Shown here in pieces: positions 34,983 to 43,148 of a DNA stretch of 64,000 bases. The notes below the pieces were generated by a model that saw only the letters and a list, made by a program, of their open reading frames with translations, was not told the origin of the DNA and searched no databases. The first letter of the stretch is position 1. Each line of letters starts with the position of its first letter. Both the position numbers and the translations under genes were made by a program. This DNA comes from DASQHW01 sp038238245 (GTDB lineage Bacteria; Actinomycetota; Acidimicrobiia; IMCC26256; PALSA-610), in NCBI GenBank assembly GCA_038238245.1, contig JBBRXX010000026.1:1-64000 (forward strand), in the 5' to 3' direction.

Positions 34983-36467
34983 GTGGTTGATCCGCGTTCG
35001 CCGGTGGTCGTCGGTGTCGGGCAGGTGAACCAACGGGCGACGGCCGAAGATGCGCGCCCGCCCATCGACCTGCTCGTCGATGCCGCGCGCGCCGCCGATC
35101 GCGACAGTGGCGTGTCGTTGCTCGCGCGCACCGACATCATCGCGGTGGTCGCGATCGGGTCGTGGCGCTACGCCGACCCCGGCGCATTTCTCGCACGCCT
35201 GCTGCACATCGAGCCGCGCGCGACCGCGTTGTCCACGGTCGGCGGGAACAGCCCGCAGCTCTTGGTCAACGAGTTCGCGGCGCGGATCTCGCGCGGCGAA
35301 TGTGATGTGGTGCTGATCGGTGGCGCGGAGTCGATGCACGCGCGCTGGCGCGCCCGGCGTGAGCCACGCGTGCATCTCGAATGGGACGACGGCGGTGACA
35401 CCCCGTGCGACTGGGTGATCGGCGACGATCGACCAGGGGCGAGTGAGTACGAGATGGCGCACCTCGCGGTCGCGCCGACGATGGTGTACCCGCTCTTCGA
35501 GACGGCGCTGCGGGCGAGCCGCGGGCACAGCATCGACGAGCACCAGAAGCGAGTGAGCGAGATGTGGGCGGCATTCGCCGAGGTCGCAGCGGGGAACCCG
35601 CACGCGTGGTCCCGTGAGTCGTACACGCCGGAGGAGATCCGCACGGTCTCGCCCGAGAACCGCATGGTGTGCTTCCCGTACCCGAAGCGCATGTGCGCGA
35701 ACATCGACGTCGACCAGGGCGCGGCGCTGCTGTTGTGCTCCTACGAGGCGGCGCGTGACGCCGGCGTCTCGGCTGATCGAATGGTGTTCCTGCACGGAGC
35801 CGCCGAGGCCCACGACCACTGGTTCGTCACCGAACGCGCATCGCTCTCCGCCTCACCGGCGATCGAGCTGACGACCGGAAGCGCGCTCGGGGCAGCCGAC
35901 GTGCGGGTCGACGACATCGCGCACTTCGATCTCTACTCGTGCTTTCCGTCCGCCGTGCAGACCGCGAGCGCCGCACTGGGCCTGACCGACGACGACACGC
36001 GCCCGCGCACGGTCACGGGCGGTCTGGGCTTCGCCGGCGGCCCGGTCAACAACTATCCGACGCACGGCATCGCGCGCATGGTCGAGACGCTCCGCGCCGA
36101 ACCGGGCGCCTACGGCCTCACGACCGCGTTGGGCTGGTACGTCACCAAGCACGCCGCCGCGCTGTGGTCGGCCCGGCCGCCCGCGCGGCCGTTCGTCGTC
36201 GGTCACGACCAGGAGCGCGTCGACGCACTCCCCCGCCGCGAGCCGGCCGGGCTCATCGAGACGACTGCAACCGTCGAAGCGACATCGGTCGCGTTCGAAC
36301 GCGACGGCACGCCATCGGTCGGGATCGTGACCGCGCTGCTCGACGACGGCCGGCGGGCGATCGCCAACGTGCGCGAGGCCGACACCCTCCGCTCGATGAC
36401 CGCCGAGCCGTGGGAGGGTCGCGTGGTGAAGTTGACGAACGACGGTGCGACGAACGGCCTGGCGTGA
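34983..36467 (+). CDS. Thiolase-like protein lacking the standard catalytic residues
   Basis: A 494-residue thiolase-superfamily protein, usually labelled acetyl-CoA acetyltransferase. Where thiolases have their acylated Cys, this reads TVGGNSPQLLVNEF without Cys, and the C-terminal His/Cys motifs are replaced by GGLGFAGGPVNNYPTHGIA. A Cys is found instead in DLYSCFPSAVQ. Related mycobacterial proteins share these changes, so this is a family trait and not damage. The last about 90 residues form an extra OB-like or DUF35-like domain. Its role in acyl-CoA metabolism is unproven. Confidence 0.8.
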   Translation: MVDPRSPVVVGVGQVNQRATAEDARPPIDLLVDAARAADRDSGVSLLARTDIIAVVAIGSWRYADPGAFLARLLHIEPRATALSTVGGNSPQLLVNEFAARISRGECDVVLIGGAESMHARWRARREPRVHLEWDDGGDTPCDWVIGDDRPGASEYEMAHLAVAPTMVYPLFETALRASRGHSIDEHQKRVSEMWAAFAEVAAGNPHAWSRESYTPEEIRTVSPENRMVCFPYPKRMCANIDVDQGAALLLCSYEAARDAGVSADRMVFLHGAAEAHDHWFVTERASLSASPAIELTTGSALGAADVRVDDIAHFDLYSCFPSAVQTASAALGLTDDDTRPRTVTGGLGFAGGPVNNYPTHGIARMVETLRAEPGAYGLTTALGWYVTKHAAALWSARPPARPFVVGHDQERVDALPRREPAGLIETTATVEATSVAFERDGTPSVGIVTALLDDGRRAIANVREADTLRSMTAEPWEGRVVKLTNDGATNGLA

Positions 36468-36468
36468 C

Positions 36469-36870
36469 GTGACCACGACCGAACCATCTCGCCTGCGCAT
36501 GCTGGCGCGCGGTGCGACCCGCCGCTGCCCGCGCTGCGGCGCGGGCAAGCTCTTTCACCGTTGGTTCGCGATGGTGGACAGCTGCCCGCGCTGCGGGATG
36601 AAGTTCGAACGCGAACCCGGATACTGGACCGGCGCCATCGCCATCAACACGATCGTCGTCGGCGGCCTGTTCACGATCGTGCTCGTCGTCGCGATGATCT
36701 TGACGGTGCCCGACATTCCGTGGGTCACCGTGTTGATGGTCGTCGTCCCGTTGATGACGATCGGGCCGATGATCGTCTACCCGTTCTCGAAGACCCTGTG
36801 GTTGGCGGTCGACCTCGGCTTCTTGCAGCGACTCGGGATCAACTGGGACGAAGGTCGATCGTCAACGTGA
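36469..36870 (+). CDS. DUF983 membrane protein with zinc-ribbon Cys pairs
   Basis: A 133-residue protein: two CxxC pairs (RRCPRCGAGKLFHRWF and DSCPRCGMKFER) forming a probable zinc ribbon, then two membrane helices (AINTIVVGGLFTIVLVVAMI and VLMVVVPLMTIGPMIVYPFS). This is the DUF983 layout; function unknown. GTG 36469 begins directly after the thiolase-like stop. The 3' end overlaps the convergent 73-residue gene by 32 bases. Confidence 0.87.
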   Translation: MTTTEPSRLRMLARGATRRCPRCGAGKLFHRWFAMVDSCPRCGMKFEREPGYWTGAIAINTIVVGGLFTIVLVVAMILTVPDIPWVTVLMVVVPLMTIGPMIVYPFSKTLWLAVDLGFLQRLGINWDEGRSST

Positions 36871-37060
36871 GCACACCGTCGACGAAGGTCCAGCGCGCGT
36901 CGCCGATCAACGCGTAGTCCTGGAAGTCGAGCTGCGCCTGATCTACGAAGTGCTGCCGTTCAGGCCCGGCGACGGGCGGCAGCGGTCGCTTGCGGACCGC
37001 CTCGGCCCGATCGCGGAAGCGGGCGAGCATCCCGTCGACGTCGAGCTGGTCGTCGGCCAT
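36839..37060 (-). CDS. Small conserved protein downstream of prmC
   Basis: A 73-residue protein beginning MADDQLDVDGMLARFRDRAE, with a basic stretch and a beta-rich C-terminus (DARWTFVDGVLTLTIDLRP). The start is 11 bases after the prmC stop and the codon use fits the neighbours, so it is very likely real. I recognise no domain. It overlaps the end of the DUF983 gene on the other strand. Confidence 0.7.
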   Translation of the reverse strand: MADDQLDVDGMLARFRDRAEAVRKRPLPPVAGPERQHFVDQAQLDFQDYALIGDARWTFVDGVLTLTIDLRPS

Positions 37061-37071
37061 GAAGTCGCAAG

Positions 37072-37995
37072 CTACCCGGTACGCGCGACGAGTACTCGCG
37101 GCCGCCCCGCGAGGTCGTCGCGCACGAACACTTCGCGGTAGCCGAGCTCGAATGCGTAGCGCTGCATGTCCGCGCCCTGGTGCGGCGCGAGCTCGAGCAC
37201 CACGGTGCCCCCCGGTGCCAGCCATCCCGGCACCTCGTCGAGCAGCGCCTCGATCGCCTCCGTGCCCTTGGGTCCCGCGACCAGCGCAGCGCGGGGCTCG
37301 TACAAGCGCACGTCGTCGGGCAACGCGGCGACCTCGTGCTCGGCGACGTACGGCGGGTTCGCGACGACCATTTGCAACGAGCCTCGTAACGCCGCCGGCA
37401 GCGCGTCGAACCACGAGCCCGCGGTCGCCAGGCGCACGCGCGTGGCCGCGCATCCGGCAATGTTTGCCCGCGCGACCGCGAGCGCATCTTCGCTCGCATC
37501 GCTCGCCCAGACTTCGACATCGGGCAGCTCCGCTTCGAGCGCCAGCGCGATCGCACCCGACCCCGTACCAAGATCGACAACTATGGGTCGACTCCGCGCT
37601 CCGCTCCCCTCCGGTCGCTGCGCTGTCGTCTCCTGGTGGCGGGAGCGGCGGAGACCGAGGCGTTCCGCTTCCTCCAACGCGATCTCGACCACGAGCTCGG
37701 TCTCGGGCCGCGGGATCAGCACCCGGCGGTCGACCATGAGGTCGAGGCCACGGAACGACCATGCGCCCAGGACATATTGCAGCGGTTCGCCCGCGAGACG
37801 ACGAGCGACCATGTCGTGCAGGCGCGCTTCTGCGCGTGCCGGTGGTCGAACCTCCGCGGCCTCGAGCCATTCGTCGGCGTCGTAGCCCGACGCCCGCTCC
37901 ACCATGAAACGCGCCTCGGCATCGGCGGGAATGATGCCCGCATCTGCCAACTGCCCGGCTGCATCGGCACGTAGCCCGCGCCACGTCGGTGTCAT
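37072..37995 (-). CDS. prmC: Release factor glutamine methyltransferase
   Basis: A 307-residue SAM methyltransferase that modifies the Gln of the GGQ motif in peptide release factors. Motif I VVDLGTGSGAIALAL, acidic VWASDASEDAL, and the diagnostic NPPYV. The N-terminal helical domain ends in RRVLIPRPETELVVE. An Arg/Ser-rich insert of about 20 residues (LGLRRSRHQETTAQRPEGSG) lies before motif I. ATG 37995 is 10 bases after the prfA stop, the standard pairing. Confidence 0.95.
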   Translation of the reverse strand: MTPTWRGLRADAAGQLADAGIIPADAEARFMVERASGYDADEWLEAAEVRPPARAEARLHDMVARRLAGEPLQYVLGAWSFRGLDLMVDRRVLIPRPETELVVEIALEEAERLGLRRSRHQETTAQRPEGSGARSRPIVVDLGTGSGAIALALEAELPDVEVWASDASEDALAVARANIAGCAATRVRLATAGSWFDALPAALRGSLQMVVANPPYVAEHEVAALPDDVRLYEPRAALVAGPKGTEAIEALLDEVPGWLAPGGTVVLELAPHQGADMQRYAFELGYREVFVRDDLAGRPRVLVARTG

Positions 37996-38005
37996 CGCGC
38001 CCGGG

Positions 38006-39070
38006 CTACTCGCCACCGAGCTGTCGGGCGCGCTCGTCGGCGGCCAGCGCGTCGACGACGTCGTCCAGCTCCCCTTCGAGCACACGGTCGAGGGAATGCT
38101 GCGTGAAACCGATGCGATGATCGGTCACGCGGTTGTCCTTGAAGTTGTACGTGCGGATCTTCTCCGACCGTCCGCCACCCTTCACCTGGTCGCGCCGCGC
38201 TGCGCTGACCTCGGCCTGCTGACGATCCTGCTCGGCCTGCAACAATCGTGCCCGCAAGATGCGCATCGCCTTCTCACGGTTCTGGAGCTGGCTCTTCTCG
38301 TCCTGACACGTGACGACCAGCCCCGTGGGCTTGTGCGTCAGCCGCACCGCGGAGTCGGTGGTGTTCACCGACTGGCCGCCCGGTCCGGTGGCGCGATACA
38401 CGTCGATCTCGAGATCGTTCGGGTCGATCGCCACGTCGACTTCGTCGGCTTCGGGCAGCACGGCGACAGTCGCCGCGCTCGTGTGCACGCGACCCTGGCT
38501 CTCGGTCACCGGCACACGCTGCACCCGGTGCGGTCCACCCTCGTACTTGAGGCGACTCCATGCGTCGTCCCCCTTCACGAGGAACGTCACGTCGCGGTAG
38601 CCGCCGTGCTCGGACGGCTGGCTGGAGAGCACCTCGGTACGCAGGCCGTGGCGCTCGGCGAAGCGCTGGTACATGCGATAGAGGTCGCCCGCCCAGAGGT
38701 TGGCCTCCTCGCCTCCCTCCGTGCCCTGGATCTCCACGATCACATTGCGACCCTCGTTCGGGTCGCGGGGCACCAACAGCTCCTTGATCTCGGCTTCGAG
38801 CTCCGCGAGGCGCCGTTCCTGCTTGGCGAGCTCGTCGCCGACGTACTCCCGCATCGTGGCGTCCGTCTCGCCCTCGAGGAGCCCGCGGGCGGAGGCCACT
38901 TCCTCGGACACGTTCTTCCATTCGCGGTACGCGTCGACCACGGCCTTGAGCTCCGCGGCGCGCCGGCCCGCGGTGCGGGCGGCCCGGCGGTCGCCGGTGG
39001 CATAGATACGGGGAAGATCCGCCTCGAGCCGGTCGAACTCGGCTTCGAGGGGTTCGAGGTGCTCGAACAT
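38006..39070 (-). CDS. prfA: Peptide chain release factor 1
   Basis: A 354-residue class I release factor. GGQ motif in RATGPGGQSVNTTDSAVRLT, where the Gln is methylated by PrmC; the stop-codon reading motif is PVT (RVQRVPVTESQGRVH), matching the P-x-T of RF1, which reads UAA and UAG. Usual length. It is followed by prmC and lies 31 bases after the luciferase-like gene's end, the next gene upstream on the same strand. Confidence 0.97.
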   Translation of the reverse strand: MFEHLEPLEAEFDRLEADLPRIYATGDRRAARTAGRRAAELKAVVDAYREWKNVSEEVASARGLLEGETDATMREYVGDELAKQERRLAELEAEIKELLVPRDPNEGRNVIVEIQGTEGGEEANLWAGDLYRMYQRFAERHGLRTEVLSSQPSEHGGYRDVTFLVKGDDAWSRLKYEGGPHRVQRVPVTESQGRVHTSAATVAVLPEADEVDVAIDPNDLEIDVYRATGPGGQSVNTTDSAVRLTHKPTGLVVTCQDEKSQLQNREKAMRILRARLLQAEQDRQQAEVSAARRDQVKGGGRSEKIRTYNFKDNRVTDHRIGFTQHSLDRVLEGELDDVVDALAADERARQLGGE

Positions 39071-39101
39071 CGAGGTTCGAGGGTACCGGCCCCCGGGACG
39101 G

Positions 39102-40472
39102 TTACCGGTTGTTGATCAGGTTCTCGATCCCGCCCGGGCCGATCGCGCTCTGCTCGGCGAACTGGTCGAGCATCTGGTGGAACTCGTCGTTGCCGAACCG
39201 GTCGGCCATGGCCCGAGGGATCGCGGGGAACGCGTAGTCCTCCGACGGCAACGGCGGGTGGTCCTCGGCGGGCTTGCGCGTCATTACCTCGTCGATGATC
39301 GGCGCGAGTCGCTGCTCCTTGTCGCGCGTCAGCTTGTCGTCGCGCTCCTTGAACTCCGGCAAGACCTCCCGGCCGAACAGCTCGAGCGCCTCCATGATGT
39401 GCTCGTGTCGGTTCTTACCGGCCTGGGAGCAGAAGATCACCTGGTCGACGCCGCACTCCTCGTACCGCTGGAGGTACTCACGCAACTGCTCGGGTGTACC
39501 GACCGCGCCGCGCAACCCGCCGATGCCTTCGCCCACGACCTTGGCGCCGAGCCGGTCCTGGTTCTCGGACGCGGCGATGACCGCTTCGGGGTCGTAACCG
39601 TGCTCGGCCCGGCGTTGCTGGAACTCGTCCCACACGCTGGTGTGCGCAGGACGGTGGCGCCCGAACACGTAGTAGTGCGCGAGCGAGTAGCCGAAGAAGT
39701 TCGCGCCTTCGAGACCGCGGCGCATCGCTTCATCCTCGTCGGGGTGGCACATGAACGTCGTGACACACGCGACGTTGGCGTTGACGGCGTCGCCGATCGG
39801 CACACCTTCCTTGGCCAGCGTGGTGTAGTAGTCGTCGACCCACCATTTGGCCTCTTCGGGGTCGACGAACGCGAACGCAAGCGCGCCGATCGCCTTCTGG
39901 GCCGCGAGGTGGATCGTGTCGCGGCGGCTGCAGGCCACCCACACCGGCGGATGCGGTTTCTGGCGCGGCTTCGGCAAGACGTTGCGCGGCGGCATCGTCA
40001 CGAATTCACCGGAGTGACCGGTGAACGGCTCCTCGGACATGCACCGGATCGCGACGCGTAGGCCTTCCTCCCACATCGCACGCTTCTTCTCGGGTTCGAT
40101 CATGAACCCACCGAGCTCGGCTTCCGACGAGGACTCGCCGGTGCCGAAATCCACACGACCGTTGCTCACGAGATCGAGCATCGAGATGCGCTCCGCGATG
40201 CGCGCGGGATGGTTGAACATCGGCGGCGTCTGCACGATGCCGTGCCCCAACCGGATGTCCCTGGTGCGCTGGCTCGCGGCGGCGAGGAACACTTCCGGCG
40301 CGCTCGAGTGCGAATACTCCTCGAGGAAGTGGTGCTCGACCTCCCACGCGTAGTCGATGCCGATGCTGTCGGCGTAGGCGATCTGTTCGAGCGCGTCCTG
40401 GATCAACCGGTACTCGGAATCCTCCGCCCAGGGACGCGGCAGCTGGTGCTCGTAGAAGATCCCGAATTTCAT
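39102..40472 (-). CDS. LLM-class flavin-dependent monooxygenase
   Basis: A 456-residue bacterial-luciferase-like protein (MKFGIFYEHQLPRPWAEDSE). Typical elements: EVEHHFLEEYSHSSAPEVFL, TRDIRLGHGIVQTPP, RVDFGTGESSSEAELGGF and RNVLPKPRQKPHPPVW, flavin and substrate-binding parts of the TIM barrel. It would oxidise an organic substrate with FMN or F420. About 70 charged residues are added at the C-terminus. It overlaps the ferritin-like gene by 4 bases, so the two are one operon. Confidence 0.88.
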   Translation of the reverse strand: MKFGIFYEHQLPRPWAEDSEYRLIQDALEQIAYADSIGIDYAWEVEHHFLEEYSHSSAPEVFLAAASQRTRDIRLGHGIVQTPPMFNHPARIAERISMLDLVSNGRVDFGTGESSSEAELGGFMIEPEKKRAMWEEGLRVAIRCMSEEPFTGHSGEFVTMPPRNVLPKPRQKPHPPVWVACSRRDTIHLAAQKAIGALAFAFVDPEEAKWWVDDYYTTLAKEGVPIGDAVNANVACVTTFMCHPDEDEAMRRGLEGANFFGYSLAHYYVFGRHRPAHTSVWDEFQQRRAEHGYDPEAVIAASENQDRLGAKVVGEGIGGLRGAVGTPEQLREYLQRYEECGVDQVIFCSQAGKNRHEHIMEALELFGREVLPEFKERDDKLTRDKEQRLAPIIDEVMTRKPAEDHPPLPSEDYAFPAIPRAMADRFGNDEFHQMLDQFAEQSAIGPGGIENLINNR

Positions 40473-41542
40473 GCGGCGCGTTCCTTCGTGGCGTGGGCGT
40501 GAAAGCCTTCGAGCAGCTCGGTACGACGGGGGTTCGATGCGAGCGCATGCTCGAGCTCGCTGATCACCGTCTTGAGGAACTGGTCCCGGCGGGGACCGAG
40601 CGAATCGCCGAGCGAAGTGTCCCAGAGCCGCCCGATCACGTCGGTGCCGGCCAGCTTTTGACCCGACTCCCCCACGAACGTCCGGTCGCGCATCTCGGTC
40701 AGCGCGGTGCGCAGGTAGTCGACGTGCGGGGTCTCGTCGGTGCGGATGCACCGGACGAGTTGCGCCGCCTTGTCGGCGTCGGCGACGAGCGAGTCGTCGG
40801 ACAGGACTTCCTCCGCCCACGCGAACGTGTGGAATGCCGACACCTCGATGAAGAGGATCCCGAGCATGCGGCGGATCGACATCTCCAACATGAGATCGAG
40901 CTCGGGGAATTGGCGCATCGATTCCGCCGTCGCGCGCATCTGCTCCGGCGTCGGCGGTGCGCCGTTCGGCTGCACGATGCCCATGCGCATCAGCATGGTC
41001 TGCGTCTCGTCCTCCGTCGGCGGCGCTTCGAACGCAACGTCGCGCGCGGCGAACCACATCTGGTTGTGACCGGCTTCTTCGTCCCAGCCCGCTTCGTCGC
41101 GCGCATGCCCTTCGAACAGACCCGACTGCAGGTGCGCGATCGCGGTGCCGGCGATGGACTCGTCGAAGAAGCGCTGCATGTCGCCGAGTTGGACGTGGCG
41201 GATCATCGCGCCGAAGCCCTCGACCGTGCCGATGCGGGTCAGCTGGGTGATCACCGGTTCCCGCACGCCTTCGCGCAACAGGTACTTCGTCTGCGCGACG
41301 TTCGGGTACGGCTCGGGCCACATGTCGATCGGCGCGTGGAGGATCTCGGTACCGAACTGCTCGCGGTGCGACTGCTGCCACGCGTCGATCGCCTGCACCC
41401 GGTGCTTCGTGCGCGGAGGCACGTACGTGCCGTCGGCGAGGAAACCACCGTGACACCGCACACCGCCCGCGATCACGGGCTCGTCGATGTCGTGCGTCGC
41501 GAGGAGCTCCTCGCCGGAGTATTCAAGCTGGAGGTTGCTCAT
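40469..41542 (-). CDS. Ferritin-like (probable di-iron) protein coupled to the LLM oxygenase
   Basis: A 357-residue, mostly helical protein. Two ExxH motifs are visible (EEAGHNQMWF near residue 156 and DETPHVDYL near 272), plus a Glu/His helix FIEVSAFHTFAWAEEV; this is the ligand pattern of a di-iron carboxylate four-helix bundle. I do not know a named family with this architecture. It is first in a two-gene operon with the flavin monooxygenase and divergent from a TetR gene, so an inducible oxidation of a foreign or lipid-like compound is a fair guess. Confidence 0.65.
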   Translation of the reverse strand: MSNLQLEYSGEELLATHDIDEPVIAGGVRCHGGFLADGTYVPPRTKHRVQAIDAWQQSHREQFGTEILHAPIDMWPEPYPNVAQTKYLLREGVREPVITQLTRIGTVEGFGAMIRHVQLGDMQRFFDESIAGTAIAHLQSGLFEGHARDEAGWDEEAGHNQMWFAARDVAFEAPPTEDETQTMLMRMGIVQPNGAPPTPEQMRATAESMRQFPELDLMLEMSIRRMLGILFIEVSAFHTFAWAEEVLSDDSLVADADKAAQLVRCIRTDETPHVDYLRTALTEMRDRTFVGESGQKLAGTDVIGRLWDTSLGDSLGPRRDQFLKTVISELEHALASNPRRTELLEGFHAHATKERAA

Positions 41543-41570
41543 AGCGGCACTGTATACTCACGAGTTACAC
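41543..41570. promoter_or_regulatory. Ancestral divergent promoter/operator of the TetR gene and the ferritin-like operon
   Basis: The 28 bases before the target duplication contain TATACT (41553-41558, plus strand), which overlaps TATACA read on the minus strand, and an imperfect inverted repeat TGTATACTC-ac-GAGTTACAC. Before the IS insertion this lay directly before the TetR ATG. It is a likely TetR operator over two back-to-back promoters. The ferritin-like gene may be nearly leaderless from the minus-strand -10. Confidence 0.5.
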
Positions 41571-41578
41571 ATGACAAA
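41571..41578 (+). repeat. 8-bp target site duplication, left copy
   Basis: ATGACAAA, identical to 44405-44412. It borders the left inverted repeat of the IS1595-family element. Eight bases is the known duplication length for this family. The copy is an orphan of the TetR start (ATG ACA AA). Confidence 0.92.
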
Positions 41579-41603
41579 GGCAACTATACCTTGACTGTAG
41601 AGG
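41579..41603 (+). repeat. Left terminal inverted repeat of the IS1595 element
   Basis: Starts GGCAACTATACCTTGACTG; the right end read inward is GGTAACTATACCTTGACTG, with two mismatches over the first 23 bases. A TTGACT -35-like box lies inside each repeat and points into the element. Confidence 0.9.
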
Positions 41604-41642
41604 ATAGGTCCTTTGTCAGATTCCCGAAAGGAAAACGACGAT

Positions 41643-42392
41643 TCATGGGGCCAGGAAGGGATGTGTCCAGAAGCGCTGGTCCCGCCAGTGCTCGGCGAGC
41701 ATTCCGACTGTGCTCGGCGCCATGACCTTTCCGCCCGGCCAGGTGAACGATCGTTCGAAGGGCCAGATGCGGCGGACCGCGGTGATGAGTGGTCCCCGAT
41801 GTTCGACGACGGCTTGCTCGTACTTCGTCCAAATGACCTGCAAGGCAAGGTGACGGATGGCGAAGGTCGCGACATACCCGTTACTGGCCGCGTCGGCGGC
41901 CGCACCTTCTGGCCCTAGTTGGTGGTCGTGGTAGATCGTGTCGCCGGGCCACGTCGCATCCGTAGCGGCCGTGAATACGTGCAGGCCCTGCGGAAGTGTT
42001 TCCGACTCGCGCAGGGATCGACAGACATCTCGTGGGATAACCGCATCCGCAGGAGCCATCTGTTCTCCGATGATCGCCGTCTTGACGGCCCACTTGGCGA
42101 TCGTCCGCTGTTGCGGTTTGTCCAGTGCGATCTTTCGGGCGCGTATCGGCTCCGTAAGAAGAAGCTTGGCCTCTCCTTCAAGGTCGCTCATCCATCCCGT
42201 GTTGCAAGACTCACAAACGACCTTGACGGTGAGGTTGGCCGCACGCTTGCTTCCCCACTGGCGCACGCCATTGACGGTTCGATGCGTGTACGTCGTGTCT
42301 GCGTAGTTCGGCAAGACATCGTTCAACCAGTCGGGCCACAGGTGCTCAACGGTGTCCGCCGTGTTGTCGCAGAACAAACAGATGGGCGCCAC
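41643..42392 (-). CDS. HNH-endonuclease-like zinc protein (IS passenger)
   Basis: A 249-residue protein. The N-terminus reads CLFCDNTADTVEHLWPDWL and, about 35 residues later, VCESCNTGWMSDLEGEAK: two CxxC pairs around an E-H, the pattern of HNH-like zinc modules. The rest is helical and ends with a tryptophan-rich part. Proteins like this are common on mobile DNA, but I know no tested activity; the metal ligands are visible while a full HNH catalytic set is not. GTG 42392 has GAGG eight bases upstream. Divergent from the 51-residue gene. Confidence 0.72.
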   Translation of the reverse strand: MAPICLFCDNTADTVEHLWPDWLNDVLPNYADTTYTHRTVNGVRQWGSKRAANLTVKVVCESCNTGWMSDLEGEAKLLLTEPIRARKIALDKPQQRTIAKWAVKTAIIGEQMAPADAVIPRDVCRSLRESETLPQGLHVFTAATDATWPGDTIYHDHQLGPEGAAADAASNGYVATFAIRHLALQVIWTKYEQAVVEHRGPLITAVRRIWPFERSFTWPGGKVMAPSTVGMLAEHWRDQRFWTHPFLAP

Positions 42393-42409
42393 GGGTCTAA
42401 CCTCGCGTC

Positions 42410-42565
42410 ATGGCCGACAAGCCTCGGACTCAGAAGACTCAGCCGCGCAAGCCTGGTGTCGAACCGATCGACATTCCGATCCCGACACGCGGCCAGGTGT
42501 TCCGTGATCTCGCCGAATCAGCGAAGCCGCAGAAGCCGAAGCGGAAACGTTCGAAGAAGGATTGA
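42410..42565 (+). CDS. 51-residue basic protein (IS passenger)
   Basis: ATG 42410 to TGA 42563-42565. It begins MADKPRTQKTQPRKPGVEPI, has a short helix GQVFRDLAESA and ends in a run of Lys/Arg (KPKRKRSKK). No domain known. It starts 17 bases from the divergent HNH-like GTG, and a perfect hairpin follows seven bases after its stop, as expected for a real gene. Its 3' part lies antisense to the end of the zinc-ribbon frame. Confidence 0.5.
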   Translation: MADKPRTQKTQPRKPGVEPIDIPIPTRGQVFRDLAESAKPQKPKRKRSKKD

Positions 42566-42792
42566 CCAGCGCGTAGGACTCTCGCGTTCCGACGCCACGC
42601 GAGAGTCCTACGAAACTCATCTAGCGAACCGGGTGCGTGGCCCGCACCAGGATCGATCCACACCACTGCACGGCGGCAGTGCGAGCAGGGTGGGAAGATT
42701 TCGCCCTTGCTCAATGCGATTTCCTTGTGTCCGCAGTTCGGGCGGTAGATGCCCGACTGCGATGCTGGATGTCCGGTCGTTCCTTGAGCCAT
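42439..42792 (-). CDS. Small zinc-ribbon protein (IS passenger)
   Basis: From ATG 42792: MAQGTTGHPASQSGIYRPNC, then GHKEIALSKGEIFPPCSHCRRAVVW. Small actinobacterial and phage proteins with the pattern SGxYxxxCGH-KGExFPPC-xxC-xxxxW are common; they are about 55-65 residues long. Here the frame runs to 117 residues, through the inverted repeat at 42572-42612 and across the oppositely coded 51-residue gene, so the C-terminal half may be read-through after loss of a stop. Function unknown; metal binding by four Cys/His is likely. Confidence 0.6.
   Translation of the reverse strand: MAQGTTGHPASQSGIYRPNCGHKEIALSKGEIFPPCSHCRRAVVWIDPGAGHAPGSLDEFRRTLAWRRNARVLRAGQSFFERFRFGFCGFADSARSRNTWPRVGIGMSIGSTPGLRG
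42572..42612. terminator. Perfect 16-bp hairpin, probable bidirectional terminator
   Basis: Arms CGTAGGACTCTCGCGT (42572-42587) and its exact complement (42597-42612) around a nine-base loop. It follows the 51-residue gene on the plus strand. There is no T-run on either side, so it is a strong stem but not a classic intrinsic terminator. Confidence 0.6.
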
Positions 42793-42964
42793 GATGTGGC
42801 TCCTCTCTATGAGGGCCGTGGGAGCCTGCTTCCTCTGCCGGGGGTTGGCTCCTGCGGCGATTTCTCTTTCTTGCCGGTGTATTACGCGCGCGACACAGCC
42901 GCATACAGGTGGATGCTCCCGGAAATCCCACCGCGCGCGTATTCGTCTCGCTATCTTGACGACA

Positions 42965-43141
42965 ATGGCGCGCACAAAAGACACCAACGCATCGGCACCC
43001 TCCGCCAACCACACGCGGCCCATCGTGGTACGCATGACCGACGACCTGTACGAGGCAATCAAGGCTCGTGCAGCGCAAGAAGAACGCTCAGTCTCGCAGC
43101 AGATTCGCCATGTACTGCGCGCGGATATCGCGCACGGCTGA
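42965..43141 (+). CDS. Ribbon-helix-helix DNA-binding protein (IS passenger)
   Basis: A 58-residue protein: MARTKDTNASAPSANHTRP, a beta strand PIVVRMTDDLYEAIKARAAQ, then helix EERSVSQQIRHVLRADIA. This is the CopG/Arc ribbon-helix-helix fold, used by antitoxins and small repressors. No toxin gene is next to it. It ends eight bases from the transposase stop, converging with it. A role in controlling the element is plausible but unproven. Confidence 0.75.
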   Translation: MARTKDTNASAPSANHTRPIVVRMTDDLYEAIKARAAQEERSVSQQIRHVLRADIAHG

Positions 43142-43148
43142 CGCCGCG

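Noticed and set aside
36839..37984. 381-residue frame on the minus strand over prmC
   Set aside because: Arg/Gly-rich shadow of prmC; only the last 73 codons form a likely protein.
42965..43141. RHH protein as antitoxin of a toxin-antitoxin pair
   Set aside because: No toxin-like gene (RelE, VapC, MazF type) is next to it; the neighbours are the convergent transposase and a divergent zinc-ribbon gene.
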